This document shows positions 7,540-16,837 of a DNA stretch of 64,000 nt, piece after piece; within the stretch, counting starts at the first letter, position 1; each line of letters begins with the position of its first letter. A program made the position numbers and the translations under genes. The notes below the pieces were generated by a model that had not been told where the DNA came from, ran no database searches, and saw only the letters and a program-made list of their open reading frames with translations. Source of the stretch: Peptacetobacter hiranonis. GTDB taxonomy: Bacteria; Bacillota; Clostridia; Peptostreptococcales; Peptostreptococcaceae. Location of the stretch: contig NZ_CP036523.1 in NCBI RefSeq assembly GCF_008151785.1, positions 1,822,019 to 1,886,018 on the forward strand. The letters run 5' to 3'.

Positions 7540-8559
7540 TTACTTATACTTATCTTTAATTTCTACATTGTATTCTTTCATTAAACTTTCTATAAGCTTA
7601 ATCTGTTTTTTATAAGAAAGCATACTTTTTATTTCCTCTTTTACCTTATCAAAAGGCTCTTCCTCTGTACCAACTCTTTTTATAATATGGTATCCATAAG
7701 CACTTCTAAGAGGTTTTTCAATACATTCGCCAACTTTTAAAGTAGAAATTTTATTTCTTAATTTTTGATCTGTAAAGCTCATTTCAAGATCACCTAATCC
7801 TCCAGGGATAGTTCCTTCAATGTCTTCAGAATACTCGTCCTCTAAATCTTCAAACTTGCATCCTTCTTCTAATTTTCTATAGATTTCATTTGCTCTATTT
7901 TCAGCATTATCTATCTCTTCTTTGCTAAGTTTTTTACCAGAGCTATCGACAGTACTTATAAATATATCCCTGTACACTCCTTCTCTAAACTTATCTTTAT
8001 GGGCATCATAGTATGCTCTAGCCTCTGAATCACTCACCCTAGTTTTTTCATCTAAGTACTTATAAGCCTTTATAGATTTTCTCATACTTTTTACCAACTT
8101 ATTCTTATCATCAGCATACTTATTCTTAAACTCAGCATCATCTAAATTAAACTTACTAGTTATAAATTTTTCTACACTACAGTATGTATCCTCTATTTCT
8201 TGCTTTGTCACATGTATATTTTCTTCCTTAGCCTTTCTATAGAGAATATCTTCATAAACAACATATTTAATTAGTTCTTTTTTATAAGTATCAGAACCTA
8301 AATTTTCTATCGTGTTATTTTTATCTATATAGAATGTTTCCTCTGCTCTTTTTTCTACTTCATTGAATCTTAGTTTTTCTCCGTCTATGTATGCAACTAT
8401 TTCTTTAGAATCATTTTTTATATTACTATCTATAGGTCTTATATATACGTAGAGCATAGTCAAAAATATCAATAATAATGCAATTACTATTAATAATGTT
8501 GAATCGAGTAATTTTGATATATATTTTTTTATCTTCGAAAAAATATTTTTATTACCCAT
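7540..8559 (-). CDS. membrane-anchored PrsA-like peptidyl-prolyl isomerase
   Basis: 339-residue foldase of the PrsA/SurA group, expected to help exported proteins fold outside the membrane. One transmembrane helix at about residues 18-40, then a SurA-like N-domain (VAYIDGEKLRFNEVEKRAEE), then a parvulin PPIase domain with the typical EDLEDEYSED, PGGLGDLEM and SAYGYHIIKR motifs. Unlike classical PrsA there is no lipobox cysteine; the anchor is a transmembrane helix. The start ATG at 8559 is used because TTGGAGGAA lies just upstream; an upstream in-frame TTG at 8580 has no RBS. Substrates are unknown; the nearby Ig-like exported protein is one possibility. Confidence 0.87.
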   Translation of the reverse strand: MGNKNIFSKIKKYISKLLDSTLLIVIALLLIFLTMLYVYIRPIDSNIKNDSKEIVAYIDGEKLRFNEVEKRAEETFYIDKNNTIENLGSDTYKKELIKYVVYEDILYRKAKEENIHVTKQEIEDTYCSVEKFITSKFNLDDAEFKNKYADDKNKLVKSMRKSIKAYKYLDEKTRVSDSEARAYYDAHKDKFREGVYRDIFISTVDSSGKKLSKEEIDNAENRANEIYRKLEEGCKFEDLEDEYSEDIEGTIPGGLGDLEMSFTDQKLRNKISTLKVGECIEKPLRSAYGYHIIKRVGTEEEPFDKVKEEIKSMLSYKKQIKLIESLMKEYNVEIKDKYK

Positions 8560-8660
8560 TCTATTCCTCCAAATAATCAATATCTTTTATTTATAATATA
8601 AATTATCGCTATGTATATAATATGAAACATTTATGAAAATGATTTGAATTGACTAGATTC

Positions 8661-9239
8661 TTAATTTTTTTTATTTCTAATTTTTTTCAATGCATATGGA
8701 ATTGATACTAAACATCCTACAAGAGCATCAATCATATCCATTACTGTATCTGTAAGTCCTCCTACTTGAGTATGTGTATGCATTATATGGTCCATACTAA
8801 ATTCTCCTATTTCCCATAATGAAGCAATTCCCATACTGAACATAAACATAAACATCGCTATAAATATAATATTCATCTTGCTTATTTGTTCTTCTGTGTT
8901 GAAAAATTTGATGAATGTATACGCTGCTGTAACTGTCAATAATCCAGAAGTCACATGTAGAAAATCATCATAGTGAGGCATATCATAGAATCCATATCCA
9001 GATCCTAAAACAGATGCTATACACGCATACCACATAAATACACTATACAATCCATCGCTAAGCAGTTTAGGTAATCTTTTATTTACCTGATAAAGCACTA
9101 CTGTAAGTATCAAGCAAAATACAGATACTGATATACCCATACTATCTTTTGTGTATAGGAAATATCCTAAAGAGCCTATAAAAAATATAGTTAAAATTAT
9201 TGTTGTTATTTTCTTTAATCCTAATTTTTTACTATCCAT
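8661..9239 (-). CDS. YjdF/DUF2238-like integral membrane protein
   Basis: 192-residue protein with about five or six transmembrane helices. The conserved acidic/histidine pattern YDDFLHVTSGLL, then ASLWEIGEFSMDHIM and TDTVMDMIDALVG resembles the YjdF/DUF2238 family, whose function is unknown. ATG 9239 is chosen because CAGGAGG precedes it; an in-frame ATG at 9266 begins right after the topB stop and has no RBS of its own. Close spacing suggests co-transcription with topB. Confidence 0.72.
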   Translation of the reverse strand: MDSKKLGLKKITTIILTIFFIGSLGYFLYTKDSMGISVSVFCLILTVVLYQVNKRLPKLLSDGLYSVFMWYACIASVLGSGYGFYDMPHYDDFLHVTSGLLTVTAAYTFIKFFNTEEQISKMNIIFIAMFMFMFSMGIASLWEIGEFSMDHIMHTHTQVGGLTDTVMDMIDALVGCLVSIPYALKKIRNKKN

Positions 9240-9266
9240 TTTATTGCCTCCTGTTTTTATTAGCAT

Positions 9267-11387
9267 CTATTTTTTTAATTTAGCCAATGCGTCGGCAAAA
9301 GGATTATTAAAGTTTTCATTTTCTTTTTTATTTTGATTCTTCAAGTACTTATTAATATCCTTTTTAGATGCTTTATTTTTTTCTTCTTTTTTTCTATTGT
9401 TAAAAGAAGATAGCTTTTCTCTGTACCCACAAGAACATACAAATATTTTATTTTCCCCTTCTCCTCTTAATTCAAGCTTTTTATGACACTCTGGACATCT
9501 TGCATTTGTAGTTTGAGATAACATCTTTCTAGTATTACACTCCCTATTTTCACAAACTAACATTTTCCCTCTCTTTGTTTTTACTTCAAGCATATAATGA
9601 CCACATTCTGGACATTTATTTCTTGTTAGATTATCGTGTTTAAACTGACTATCACTATTTTTTATATCATCTATAGCTTTTTTAGAATAATCTTTTATTT
9701 CATTCATAAATACATTTTTATTCAATTTATTTTCCGATATTTTCTGAAGTTTTCTTTCCCATTCAGAAGTCATCTCTGCACTTTTTAGTTTTTCAGGAAC
9801 TAATCCAAGAAGCTGCTTTCCTTTGGATGTTATTATTATATCTTTATCCTTTTTTTCTAATAAGAATGATGAGAATAGTTTATCTATTATATCTGCCCTT
9901 GTTGCAACTGTTCCAAGATTATTTTTTTCCATTATTGTTAAAAGCGATGCTTCATTTAATCTAGAAGGCGGATTTGTTTTACCTTCTGTTTTTGATATAG
10001 ATCCAACTTCTAACTTTTCACCCTCTTTAAATATAGCAACTGATGAATATACATCATCCTCATCTTGATTAGAATAAAGCTCTTTCCATCCTAATTTTTT
10101 AATATTTTTAAACTTAGCAGTAAATTTTTCTCCAGCTATTTCACATTCTATACTTGTTTCATCGTATTCCTCAGGATCATAAAGAACTGATAAAAATCTC
10201 TTAATAACTAAGTCGTATATATTTCTTTCTTTAGTTGTTAAATCATTTAAAAATGCTCTTTCCTCTGTTGGAATTATTGCATAGTGTTCAACTACCTTTG
10301 AATCATCTACAAACGATTTAGATACTTTTATTTTTCTTTTTAAAATTTCACTAGCAACTTTTCTGTAATCCCCAATATTTACAGCTTTTACTCTGTCTTT
10401 TAAAGTATCTACTATATCACTAGAAATATATCTTGAATCTGTTCTAGGATATGTAAGTAGCTTGTGTCTTTCATACAAGCTCTGTACTGTGGATAAAGTT
10501 TCTTTTGCAGAATATCCATAGATTTTATTTGCATCTCTCTGTATTTCATTTAAATCATATAATTGTGGTGAATAGTTCTTTTTAGTTTTTACAGAGTATT
10601 TTTTTACCTCTGCATCATTTCCTTTTATTTTATTTATAATCTTATCTACTACTTCCTCATTAAATACAGATGTGTTTCCTTTATTATTTTTCCAATTTAA
10701 TTTTATGATACTTCCTGCTTTCTTGACCTTTACTTCTATTCCATAGAATTTTTTAGGTTTAAAATCTTTTATTTCTTCTTCTCTTTTCATCACCATATTA
10801 AGAGTAGGAGTCTGTACTCTACCACAAGATAGCTGTGCATTGTATTTAACTGTAAGTGCTCTAGTTGCATTTATTCCTATTATCCAATCTGCCTCAGCTC
10901 TTGCAAGTGCTGAATCATAAAGTCTGTCGTATTTTTTAGATGATTCTAACTTTGTAAATCCTTCTTTTATAGCCTTATCTGTGTTTGAAGATATCCACAG
11001 TCTTTTCATAGGCTTTTTAACTCCAGATTTTTCTATAATCCATCTAGCAACTAGCTCTCCCTCTCTTCCAGCATCTGTAGCTATTACTATTTCAGATACA
11101 TCGTTTCTTTCTAATAAAGTTTTTACTTTTTGATATTGCTTACCACTTTTTTTGATTACAACTGTTTTTAAATACTTTGGTATAATTGGAAGATCTTCCA
11201 TTTTCCACTCCTTGTATTTTTGATTGTATCCTTCTGGATCTGCAAGTGTAACTAGATGACCTAGTGCCCACGTTACTATATATTTATCGCCTTCTATATA
11301 TCCATTTTTTTCATTTTTACATTTAAGTACATTAGCTATATCTTTTCCAGCAGATGGTTTCTCTGCAAGTACTAATATTTTTCCCAT
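9267..11387 (-). CDS. topB: DNA topoisomerase III (type IA)
   Basis: 706-residue type IA topoisomerase that relaxes or decatenates DNA through a 5'-phosphotyrosine link. TOPRIM domain at the N-terminus (LAEKPSAGKDIA; IATDAGREGEL around 102-112 supplies the acidic metal ligands). Catalytic Tyr313 lies in LLTYPRTDSRYIS. The core motif SCGRVQTPTLNMV follows the family pattern. The C-terminus carries two four-cysteine zinc-ribbon units (CPECGHYM... and CPECHKKLEL...) and a Lys-rich tail. AGAGGT precedes the ATG. The gene may be co-transcribed with the downstream YjdF-like gene. Confidence 0.95.
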   Translation of the reverse strand: MGKILVLAEKPSAGKDIANVLKCKNEKNGYIEGDKYIVTWALGHLVTLADPEGYNQKYKEWKMEDLPIIPKYLKTVVIKKSGKQYQKVKTLLERNDVSEIVIATDAGREGELVARWIIEKSGVKKPMKRLWISSNTDKAIKEGFTKLESSKKYDRLYDSALARAEADWIIGINATRALTVKYNAQLSCGRVQTPTLNMVMKREEEIKDFKPKKFYGIEVKVKKAGSIIKLNWKNNKGNTSVFNEEVVDKIINKIKGNDAEVKKYSVKTKKNYSPQLYDLNEIQRDANKIYGYSAKETLSTVQSLYERHKLLTYPRTDSRYISSDIVDTLKDRVKAVNIGDYRKVASEILKRKIKVSKSFVDDSKVVEHYAIIPTEERAFLNDLTTKERNIYDLVIKRFLSVLYDPEEYDETSIECEIAGEKFTAKFKNIKKLGWKELYSNQDEDDVYSSVAIFKEGEKLEVGSISKTEGKTNPPSRLNEASLLTIMEKNNLGTVATRADIIDKLFSSFLLEKKDKDIIITSKGKQLLGLVPEKLKSAEMTSEWERKLQKISENKLNKNVFMNEIKDYSKKAIDDIKNSDSQFKHDNLTRNKCPECGHYMLEVKTKRGKMLVCENRECNTRKMLSQTTNARCPECHKKLELRGEGENKIFVCSCGYREKLSSFNNRKKEEKNKASKKDINKYLKNQNKKENENFNNPFADALAKLKK

Positions 11388-11553
11388 AAAAATTACCTCT
11401 CATAAATTTACTTTGTACAGAATATTATAATACTTTTATATCTAATAATCGATACAAGTTTTTAATTTATAAGAGGTTTTCTCTATTTTGTCTTTTATTA
11501 TTTACTTTTCTATAAAAATTTTATCATTTTTTTGTTTTAAATTCACTTTAAAT

Positions 11554-11733
11554 CTACATTAGTTTGTAAAGCAACATATTTGATACTGTCATTACAATTA
11601 TAGACATTATTAGATTATTTTGAAATACTAGCATACAAACTATCATTCCTATTATTTGAATTACTGCAAATATTATTGCAATAGCTATTATATTTGCTGC
11701 AGTTTCCCTCTTGTTATCTTTATCCTTATACAT
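11554..11733 (-). CDS. small two-helix membrane protein, unknown
   Basis: About 59 residues: a charged N-terminus (MYKDKDNKRETAA) followed by two hydrophobic segments (IIAIAIIFAVIQIIGMIVCM and LIMSIIVMTVSNMLLYKL). I do not recognise a family. The start at 11733 is preferred because GGTGA lies five bases upstream; an in-frame ATG at 11745 has no Shine-Dalgarno. It is isolated between AT-rich spacers. Confidence 0.5.
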   Translation of the reverse strand: MYKDKDNKRETAANIIAIAIIFAVIQIIGMIVCMLVFQNNLIMSIIVMTVSNMLLYKLM

Positions 11734-11745
11734 ATCTGTCACCAT

Positions 11746-12021
11746 TTTTATAGTTGCTACTACTAGTTTCCAATTTATCTATATTTATCAGAAAATATGT
11801 AGCTCTCCTTTCTCTTGAATTTTACAATCAATTTTATATACATTTTTTATTCTCTCATTTTGTTATTTATAATTATAGAGTAATATACTAAAGATAAAGT
11901 TCATTAAAACTAAATTTTTTCTAAATTTTATCTTTTATTTGTATAAATATTAATTCTTTTATATTCTCTTTTCAATACAATTTGTATGAAAGGTAGTTTT
12001 TCGTGTATAAAAGGTATTTTT
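11746..12021. other. AT-rich intergenic stretch, no gene seen
   Basis: Between the small membrane protein gene and the terminator at 12022. It is very AT-rich with no open frame having an RBS, and no recognisable riboswitch or RNA gene. It probably holds the promoter of the small membrane protein gene. Confidence 0.5.
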
Positions 12022-12059
12022 AAATAAAAAAAGAAAGGAACACCTATAAGATATCCCTT
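12022..12059 (-). terminator. intrinsic terminator of small secreted protein gene
   Basis: On the minus strand AAGGGATAT pairs with GTGTTCCTT (three G-U pairs) around a short loop, followed by TCTTTTTTTATTT. Confidence 0.7.
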
Positions 12060-12106
12060 CCCTCTGATATGATTTATATATTGATTGTAAAATTGAGAGG
12101 ACTAAT

Positions 12107-12481
12107 TTATTTTATTCTTTCCATATATCCACTTGGATGGAAGAAGAACACCTGAGCATTTTTGCTGTTTACAAAGTATCCCATATCTCCTTCTTCATCT
12201 GGTAAGAATACGAAACCTTTTAATTTTTTAGCCTGTAAAGCATCAAAATCTTTTTCAGTTCCCATGTATATATATTCTACACTGTTATCCATTTTATTTA
12301 ATATATTTAAAGCCTGTTCCTGACTTAATAACTTTTTAGTACTTTTTTTCTTAACTACTACTGTAGCTACTTTGCTTGGTTTTGATGCAGCTGATACAGT
12401 GCTAATTGTTGGTGCTACTATCCCCCCTACTAATACTGCACATAGTGTAGCTATCATTATTGTTCTTGTAGTTTTTTTCAT
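12107..12481 (-). CDS. small secreted protein of unknown function
   Basis: 124 residues with a clear Sec signal peptide: MKKTTR, a hydrophobic core TIMIATLCAVLVGGIVAP, and a likely signal peptidase I site near STVSAAS-K. The mature part is Lys-rich, then globular (LSQEQALNILNKMDNSVEYIYMG), ending with aromatic strands (VFFFHPSGYMERI). No known domain recognised. ATG 12481 is preferred over an in-frame upstream start because AAGGAGTG is seven bases upstream. Flanked by terminators on both sides, so monocistronic. Confidence 0.75.
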   Translation of the reverse strand: MKKTTRTIMIATLCAVLVGGIVAPTISTVSAASKPSKVATVVVKKKSTKKLLSQEQALNILNKMDNSVEYIYMGTEKDFDALQAKKLKGFVFLPDEEGDMGYFVNSKNAQVFFFHPSGYMERIK

Positions 12482-12622
12482 ATTGATCACTCCTTCATTT
12501 GTGACATCTATCTATAATTGCATTTTTATTATTCGCTTTTATAATACCTGTCTCTTAAAAATTTTTTTGTTTTAATTTATTTTTATTTATCTTGTTATAC
12601 TTATTTTACCACTAAAAAGCAT

Positions 12623-12693
12623 AAAAAAAGATTACACCTCTGTCATTTTGAGTTACATAATTGTAACGCTTTTTGGCATAAATGTAATCTTTT
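12623..12693 (-). terminator. long-stem terminator after phosphohexomutase
   Basis: Outer arms AAAAGATTACA and TGTAATCTTTT pair across about 45 bases that contain an inner hairpin (GTTACAATTATGTAAC). On the minus strand it ends in seven T. The nested shape is unusual for a plain terminator, but no known riboswitch matches. Confidence 0.65.
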
Positions 12694-12767
12694 GTAATTT
12701 CTTATTTTATGAAATTTTTATTAGTTATAATTTTATTCTATAGTTATTTTAGGCTATAAATTTTATT

Positions 12768-14261
12768 TTATAATCCTTTTAAATCATAGTTTTCTAAGAA
12801 TGATTTAAGTGTAGCGTATATTTTATCTGTTCCACCTATTTCATTTGATTCTATGTTTAATGCTAATAGAGGTTCGTGAAGTGATATTCTTATTAAGAAC
12901 CATCCATCTTCTCCTTCTCCTGAGCAGTTAGCTCTTATTCCTTCATAGTTTTTAGGAACTAATGACCAATTTTCACTTTCTTCAACAAATACACTTAGTT
13001 CTGATAGTATCTGTTCTGCGTATGGTCTGAAGTCTTCTTTATTTATTCCTATTCTAACTTCTTTTTCTTCTGCTGCTTCTTTTAAATCAGCTATTAATGA
13101 TTCTATAGTTTTTCCTTCTTTAGCCATTTTAGCAGCTTTTATAAGTATTTTAGCTATTAAATAAGCTCCGTCATCAAGGAAGTAGTTTTCTTTTATTGCA
13201 GCATGTCCAGAAGTTTCTATTGCTAAGTGACATTCTTCTCCCTCGTTGTTTAATCTTATAGCTTCATTTATTACATTTTTGTATCCTCTTTTAAATCTGT
13301 GGTGTTTTCCACCATGATTTTCTATGAATTCAGCAAGTCCTACAGATGTTATTGAGTCTGTTACTATTGTAGTATTAGGATTTTCTTCTAATAATATTTC
13401 AGATATTACAGCTATAAGAGCATTTTTGTTTATGAAAGATCCATCTTTTCCAACTAATGCAGCTCTATCTACGTCTGTATCGAATATTATACCTAAGTCA
13501 GCTTTGTTGTCTACAACAGCTTTACTTATACTTGCCATAGCTTCTTTGTTTTCTGGGTTTGGTATATGGTTAGGGAACATTCCGTCTGGTTCTAAGAACT
13601 GACTTCCTTCTGTATCAGCACCTAATTTTTCAAGTACTTTTTCAGCAAAGAATCCACCAGCACCATTACCAGCATCCACTATTATTTTCATTCCATCAAA
13701 TGGTTTTTCGTAGCAAGATTCAGAGTTAACACCTTTTCTTATTTTATCAACTAATACTTCAGCGTAATCGTCTATAAGGTTTCTTTCACATATAGAACCT
13801 TTTTCAGCAGATTCTACTGTTTTTCCTTCACATACTATATCAAGCATAGCTTTTATATCAGCTTTTTCAAGACCACCATTTTCTGTAAAGAATTTTAATC
13901 CATTGTAGAAGAATGGTAGATGACTTGCAGTTATCATTATTGAACCATCGCATTTGTATCCGTCCATAACTGTTGTCATAAACATTGATGGAGTTGTTGA
14001 TAATTTACAATTTACTACATCACATCCCTGAGATGTTAATGCTTCTATTATTGTATTTCTAAATTCTTCTCCTGTTATTCTAGAATCATTTCCTACAGCT
14101 ACAACTATTTTTTCTTTTCCAGTTTTTTCTTTTAGCCATATATGGAATGCTCTAGCTATTTTTTCTACTTCTACCTTTGTAAGAGTTACTTCTTTTTCAT
14201 CGTTAGGGTATGCAACCCCTCTTATGTCTGTTCCATTCTGTAATTTATATATTTTTTCCAT
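12768..14261 (-). CDS. phosphomannomutase/phosphoglucomutase family
   Basis: 497-residue alpha-D-phosphohexomutase that moves phosphate between C1 and C6 of hexose phosphates for cell-envelope sugar synthesis. The four-domain pattern is readable: N-terminal NGTDIRG; phosphoserine loop TASHLPFFYNGLKFF (the usual TASHNP has Leu for Asn); metal-binding DTDVDRAA; sugar-binding ETSGHAAI; and a C-terminal phosphate-binding region. Which hexose is used cannot be told. ATG 14261 is chosen because GTAGGAG precedes it, even though an in-frame ATG exists at 14294. It has its own promoter and terminator. Confidence 0.9.
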   Translation of the reverse strand: MEKIYKLQNGTDIRGVAYPNDEKEVTLTKVEVEKIARAFHIWLKEKTGKEKIVVAVGNDSRITGEEFRNTIIEALTSQGCDVVNCKLSTTPSMFMTTVMDGYKCDGSIMITASHLPFFYNGLKFFTENGGLEKADIKAMLDIVCEGKTVESAEKGSICERNLIDDYAEVLVDKIRKGVNSESCYEKPFDGMKIIVDAGNGAGGFFAEKVLEKLGADTEGSQFLEPDGMFPNHIPNPENKEAMASISKAVVDNKADLGIIFDTDVDRAALVGKDGSFINKNALIAVISEILLEENPNTTIVTDSITSVGLAEFIENHGGKHHRFKRGYKNVINEAIRLNNEGEECHLAIETSGHAAIKENYFLDDGAYLIAKILIKAAKMAKEGKTIESLIADLKEAAEEKEVRIGINKEDFRPYAEQILSELSVFVEESENWSLVPKNYEGIRANCSGEGEDGWFLIRISLHEPLLALNIESNEIGGTDKIYATLKSFLENYDLKGL

Positions 14262-14298
14262 AATAAATTCTCCTACCTCTATTTTAGTTATCATTTTA

Positions 14299-14327
14299 AT
14301 TATAGAAATATTTCAAGATATATGCAA
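14299..14327 (-). promoter_or_regulatory. sigma-A promoter of phosphohexomutase gene
   Basis: TTGCAT, 17-base spacer, TATAAT on the minus strand. The predicted start lies about 30 bases before ATG 14261, supporting that start over the upstream one. Confidence 0.7.
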
Positions 14328-14366
14328 TATTTTCAAGAAAAAAAGAATATTTTTAAAATTTATATT

Positions 14367-14399
14367 TTGACAAGTTAATGTTTTCGTGATAACATTAAC
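14367..14399 (+). promoter_or_regulatory. plus-strand promoter overlapped by palindromic operator
   Basis: TTGACA (14367-14372), 17-base spacer, TAACAT (14390-14395). A perfect 9-base inverted repeat GTTAATGTT...AACATTAAC (14374-14382 and 14391-14399, 8-base spacer) covers the spacer and -10, the expected position of a repressor site. No protein gene follows on this strand. Confidence 0.5.
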
Positions 14400-14585
14400 T
14401 TAAGCAGAGTTAAAATGAACACTGTTTATAAGTTTTCAATTATTCACTTAATATTTTAATTTAGTTTTGATATTTTATATTTATAATTTATGATTTGAAT
14501 CGATATATTCTGACAATATCAAATAAAAAAATAAGCTTTAGGTTCAAAATACGCAATAGGAAAATCCTATTGCTCTTTTTTTATA
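14400..14585 (+). ncRNA. candidate small RNA, about 180 nt
   Basis: A stretch bounded by the promoter/operator at 14367 and the intrinsic terminator at 14553. It holds no convincing gene; the longest frame is a 14-codon ATG frame without a good RBS. It lies between the phosphohexomutase promoter and the end of the galactitol operon. Existence is inferred only from promoter and terminator signals. Confidence 0.35.
14552..14585 (+). terminator. plus-strand intrinsic terminator without an upstream protein gene
   Basis: GCAATAGGA/TCCTATTGC stem (14553-14573) followed by TCTTTTTTTT. The T-run is on the plus side, where no coding gene ends. Confidence 0.75.
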
Positions 14586-14594
14586 CAAATTTAT

Positions 14595-14640
14595 AAAAAA
14601 TATCGCTATTGGCGGTTAGCTTCTAATAGCGATATTTTTT
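14595..14640 (-). terminator. terminator of galactitol PTS operon
   Basis: AAATATCGCTATT pairs with AATAGCGATATTT across a 14-base loop. T-runs occur on both sides; it lies 37 bases after the last gene of the operon. Confidence 0.85.
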
Positions 14641-14676
14641 ATTATATTAATGTTTGGAGTTAGGTTGATAGCTTAA

Positions 14677-15729
14677 TTAATTTTTTTCTGGATAGAATAA
14701 AACCTTTCCTATTGATTCTACTCTTTCAGCTATTTTTTCAAATATATTTGATCCTTCTGATAATGGTAATTTATGAGTTACTAGAGGCTCAGTTTTTATT
14801 TTACCTTGTCTCATAAATTCTACTGTTGTAGTCCATTCTTTTCCTGGGAACGGAGATGATATCGCATTCCAAGAACCAAATACCTGTAATTCATTTCTAA
14901 CTATTTTTTCAAAATAAAATCTTTTTACCATTACATCTCCATAAGGTATTCCTAAGAATACAACTTTTCCACCTTTTTTAGATAGTGAAAACGCCTGTGC
15001 AGATGTTATAGGAGAACCAGCAGATTCAACAACTACATCCGCTCTTCTTCCATTAGTTATTTTTTCAAGCTCTTCGCAAGGTTCTACCCCCATAGAATTT
15101 ATTATATCCGTTGCTCCAAGCTGTTTTGCAAGTTCTAATTTCTTATCATCTATATCTAAAGCTATTATTCTTTTTGCACCGAACACTTTTGCCCACTGTA
15201 TTGCAAGCAACCCTATTGTTCCACACCCTATAACAGCAACATCGTCGCCTGGTTCTAATCCTGTTTTGTATAATCCATGAAGAGATACACAAGCTGGCTC
15301 TACCATAGATGCTGCTTCAAAACTAACTTCATCTGGTATCAATATGGCATTTTCTGCTGGAACTTTTACATATTCTGCAAATGCACCAGGATCTTTTGCT
15401 CCTATTACCTTTAATTTTTCACATCTTGCAAACTCTCCCTTTTTACAAGATTCACACTCTCCGCAGTATAGAGCTGGGCAAACAGCCACTCTATCTCCTA
15501 CTTTTACATTTTTTACATTTTTCCCTATTTCTTCTACTATACCAGAGAACTCATGTCCCCAAGTCATCCCCTCTATATAAGGTCCCAACTGCGCATATCT
15601 ATGTCCATCAGATCCACATATACCTGCAACTTTAACCTTTACTATTATTTCATTATCATTTTCAATGACAGGATTTTTAGTATCCTCAAATCTAATATCT
15701 CTTGCCCCATATAAATTTAGTGCTTTCAT
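14677..15729 (-). CDS. zinc alcohol dehydrogenase, galactitol-1-phosphate dehydrogenase-like
   Basis: 350-residue medium-chain dehydrogenase/reductase. Catalytic zinc ligands are visible in CGSDGHRY and GHEFSGIVEEIG; structural zinc uses the four cysteines of CGECESCKKGEFARC; the NAD-binding loop is VIGCGTIGLLAIQWAK. In a galactitol-type PTS operon the expected reaction is oxidation of a hexitol phosphate to the ketose phosphate (GatD-like), by context. It is the last gene of the operon, 28 bases after a paralogous dehydrogenase. It could act on another polyol phosphate. Confidence 0.82.
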   Translation of the reverse strand: MKALNLYGARDIRFEDTKNPVIENDNEIIVKVKVAGICGSDGHRYAQLGPYIEGMTWGHEFSGIVEEIGKNVKNVKVGDRVAVCPALYCGECESCKKGEFARCEKLKVIGAKDPGAFAEYVKVPAENAILIPDEVSFEAASMVEPACVSLHGLYKTGLEPGDDVAVIGCGTIGLLAIQWAKVFGAKRIIALDIDDKKLELAKQLGATDIINSMGVEPCEELEKITNGRRADVVVESAGSPITSAQAFSLSKKGGKVVFLGIPYGDVMVKRFYFEKIVRNELQVFGSWNAISSPFPGKEWTTTVEFMRQGKIKTEPLVTHKLPLSEGSNIFEKIAERVESIGKVLFYPEKN

Positions 15730-15757
15730 GATATTATTTCACCCCTTAGTATTCAAT

Positions 15758-16795
15758 TTATTTAAATGACTTAACTATAACTTTTATTTCTTTTCCTGAT
15801 ATTAAAGATTCCATTCCCTCTTTAAAATCATCTAAATAAACTATTTTAGTTATAAGTTTTTCAACATTTACCTTTTTACTCGAAAGAAGATCTAATGCTA
15901 AATCCCAAGAAGTTGGCTTCTGAGATCTACTTCCAACATAAGTTATTTCTCTCTGAATTATTGCATCCTGGTCCATTTCATTTAATTTTTTAGCAAATAT
16001 ACCAACCTGTACAAATGTACCTTTTTTCTGTATTAATCTCAATGCCTGATTAACTGCTGGCATAAATCCTGAACAATCAAATACCTTTGTTACACCATTT
16101 CCATTTGTTTCTCTATCCACTACATCTTCAAGATTTTCTTTTCCAACATTTACTAAAACATCTACACCTAGCTCTTTTGCTAATTCTAATCTTGGAATAT
16201 CTTTTTCAACACCTGACATTATTATCTTAGCACCTCTTGATTTTACAACTTGTGCTAATAATATGCCTATTGGTCCAGGACCTATTATTAATACTATGTC
16301 ATCTTCAGATATACTTGTTTTTTCTAGAGCTGCATGGCAACAACATGCTAAAGGTTCTGTAAATGCAGCTTCTAATGTAGATACATTTTCTGGAAGAATG
16401 TGTATACTTTCTTCTCTTGAAAGAACATATTCTGCAAAACTTCCATTTACCCGAGTTCCGATACCTTTTCTATTTCCACATAAGTTATAGTCTTTTGTCT
16501 TGCAATGAATACATTCTTCACAAGTGGCAAATGTTGTTTCAGATGTAACTCTATCCCCTACTTTTATGTTTTTTACATCCTCTCCAACTTCTACTACAAC
16601 ACCCGCAAATTCATGTCCTAGTACAACTGGAGCTTTTAGATTTGCATATTCTCCTTTGAATGAATGTATATCCGATCCACATATTCCACTATAATCAACT
16701 TTTATTTTAACTTTATCAGCTTCAACTTTTGGTTCTTCTATGTCTAGTATTTCGATATTGTCATATCCTGGTTTTGTTTTTACAACTGCCTTCAT
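15758..16795 (-). CDS. zinc alcohol dehydrogenase (polyol dehydrogenase-like)
   Basis: 345-residue medium-chain dehydrogenase with the same architecture as the next gene: catalytic zinc loops CGSDIHSF and GHEFAGVVVEVG, structural zinc cysteines in CEECIHCKTKDYNLC, and NAD-binding IIGPGPIGILLAQV. It resembles sorbitol/threonine-type dehydrogenases. The two neighbours are clearly related but different, so they may oxidise different alcohols or act in series. It is separated from the PTS IIC gene by a hairpin, suggesting different mRNA levels within one operon. The RBS AGGAGATGTG precedes the ATG. Confidence 0.82.
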   Translation of the reverse strand: MKAVVKTKPGYDNIEILDIEEPKVEADKVKIKVDYSGICGSDIHSFKGEYANLKAPVVLGHEFAGVVVEVGEDVKNIKVGDRVTSETTFATCEECIHCKTKDYNLCGNRKGIGTRVNGSFAEYVLSREESIHILPENVSTLEAAFTEPLACCCHAALEKTSISEDDIVLIIGPGPIGILLAQVVKSRGAKIIMSGVEKDIPRLELAKELGVDVLVNVGKENLEDVVDRETNGNGVTKVFDCSGFMPAVNQALRLIQKKGTFVQVGIFAKKLNEMDQDAIIQREITYVGSRSQKPTSWDLALDLLSSKKVNVEKLITKIVYLDDFKEGMESLISGKEIKVIVKSFK

Positions 16796-16837
16796 ATCTC
16801 ACATCTCCTTATAATTAGCCTTTACGTCCTAAAATAT

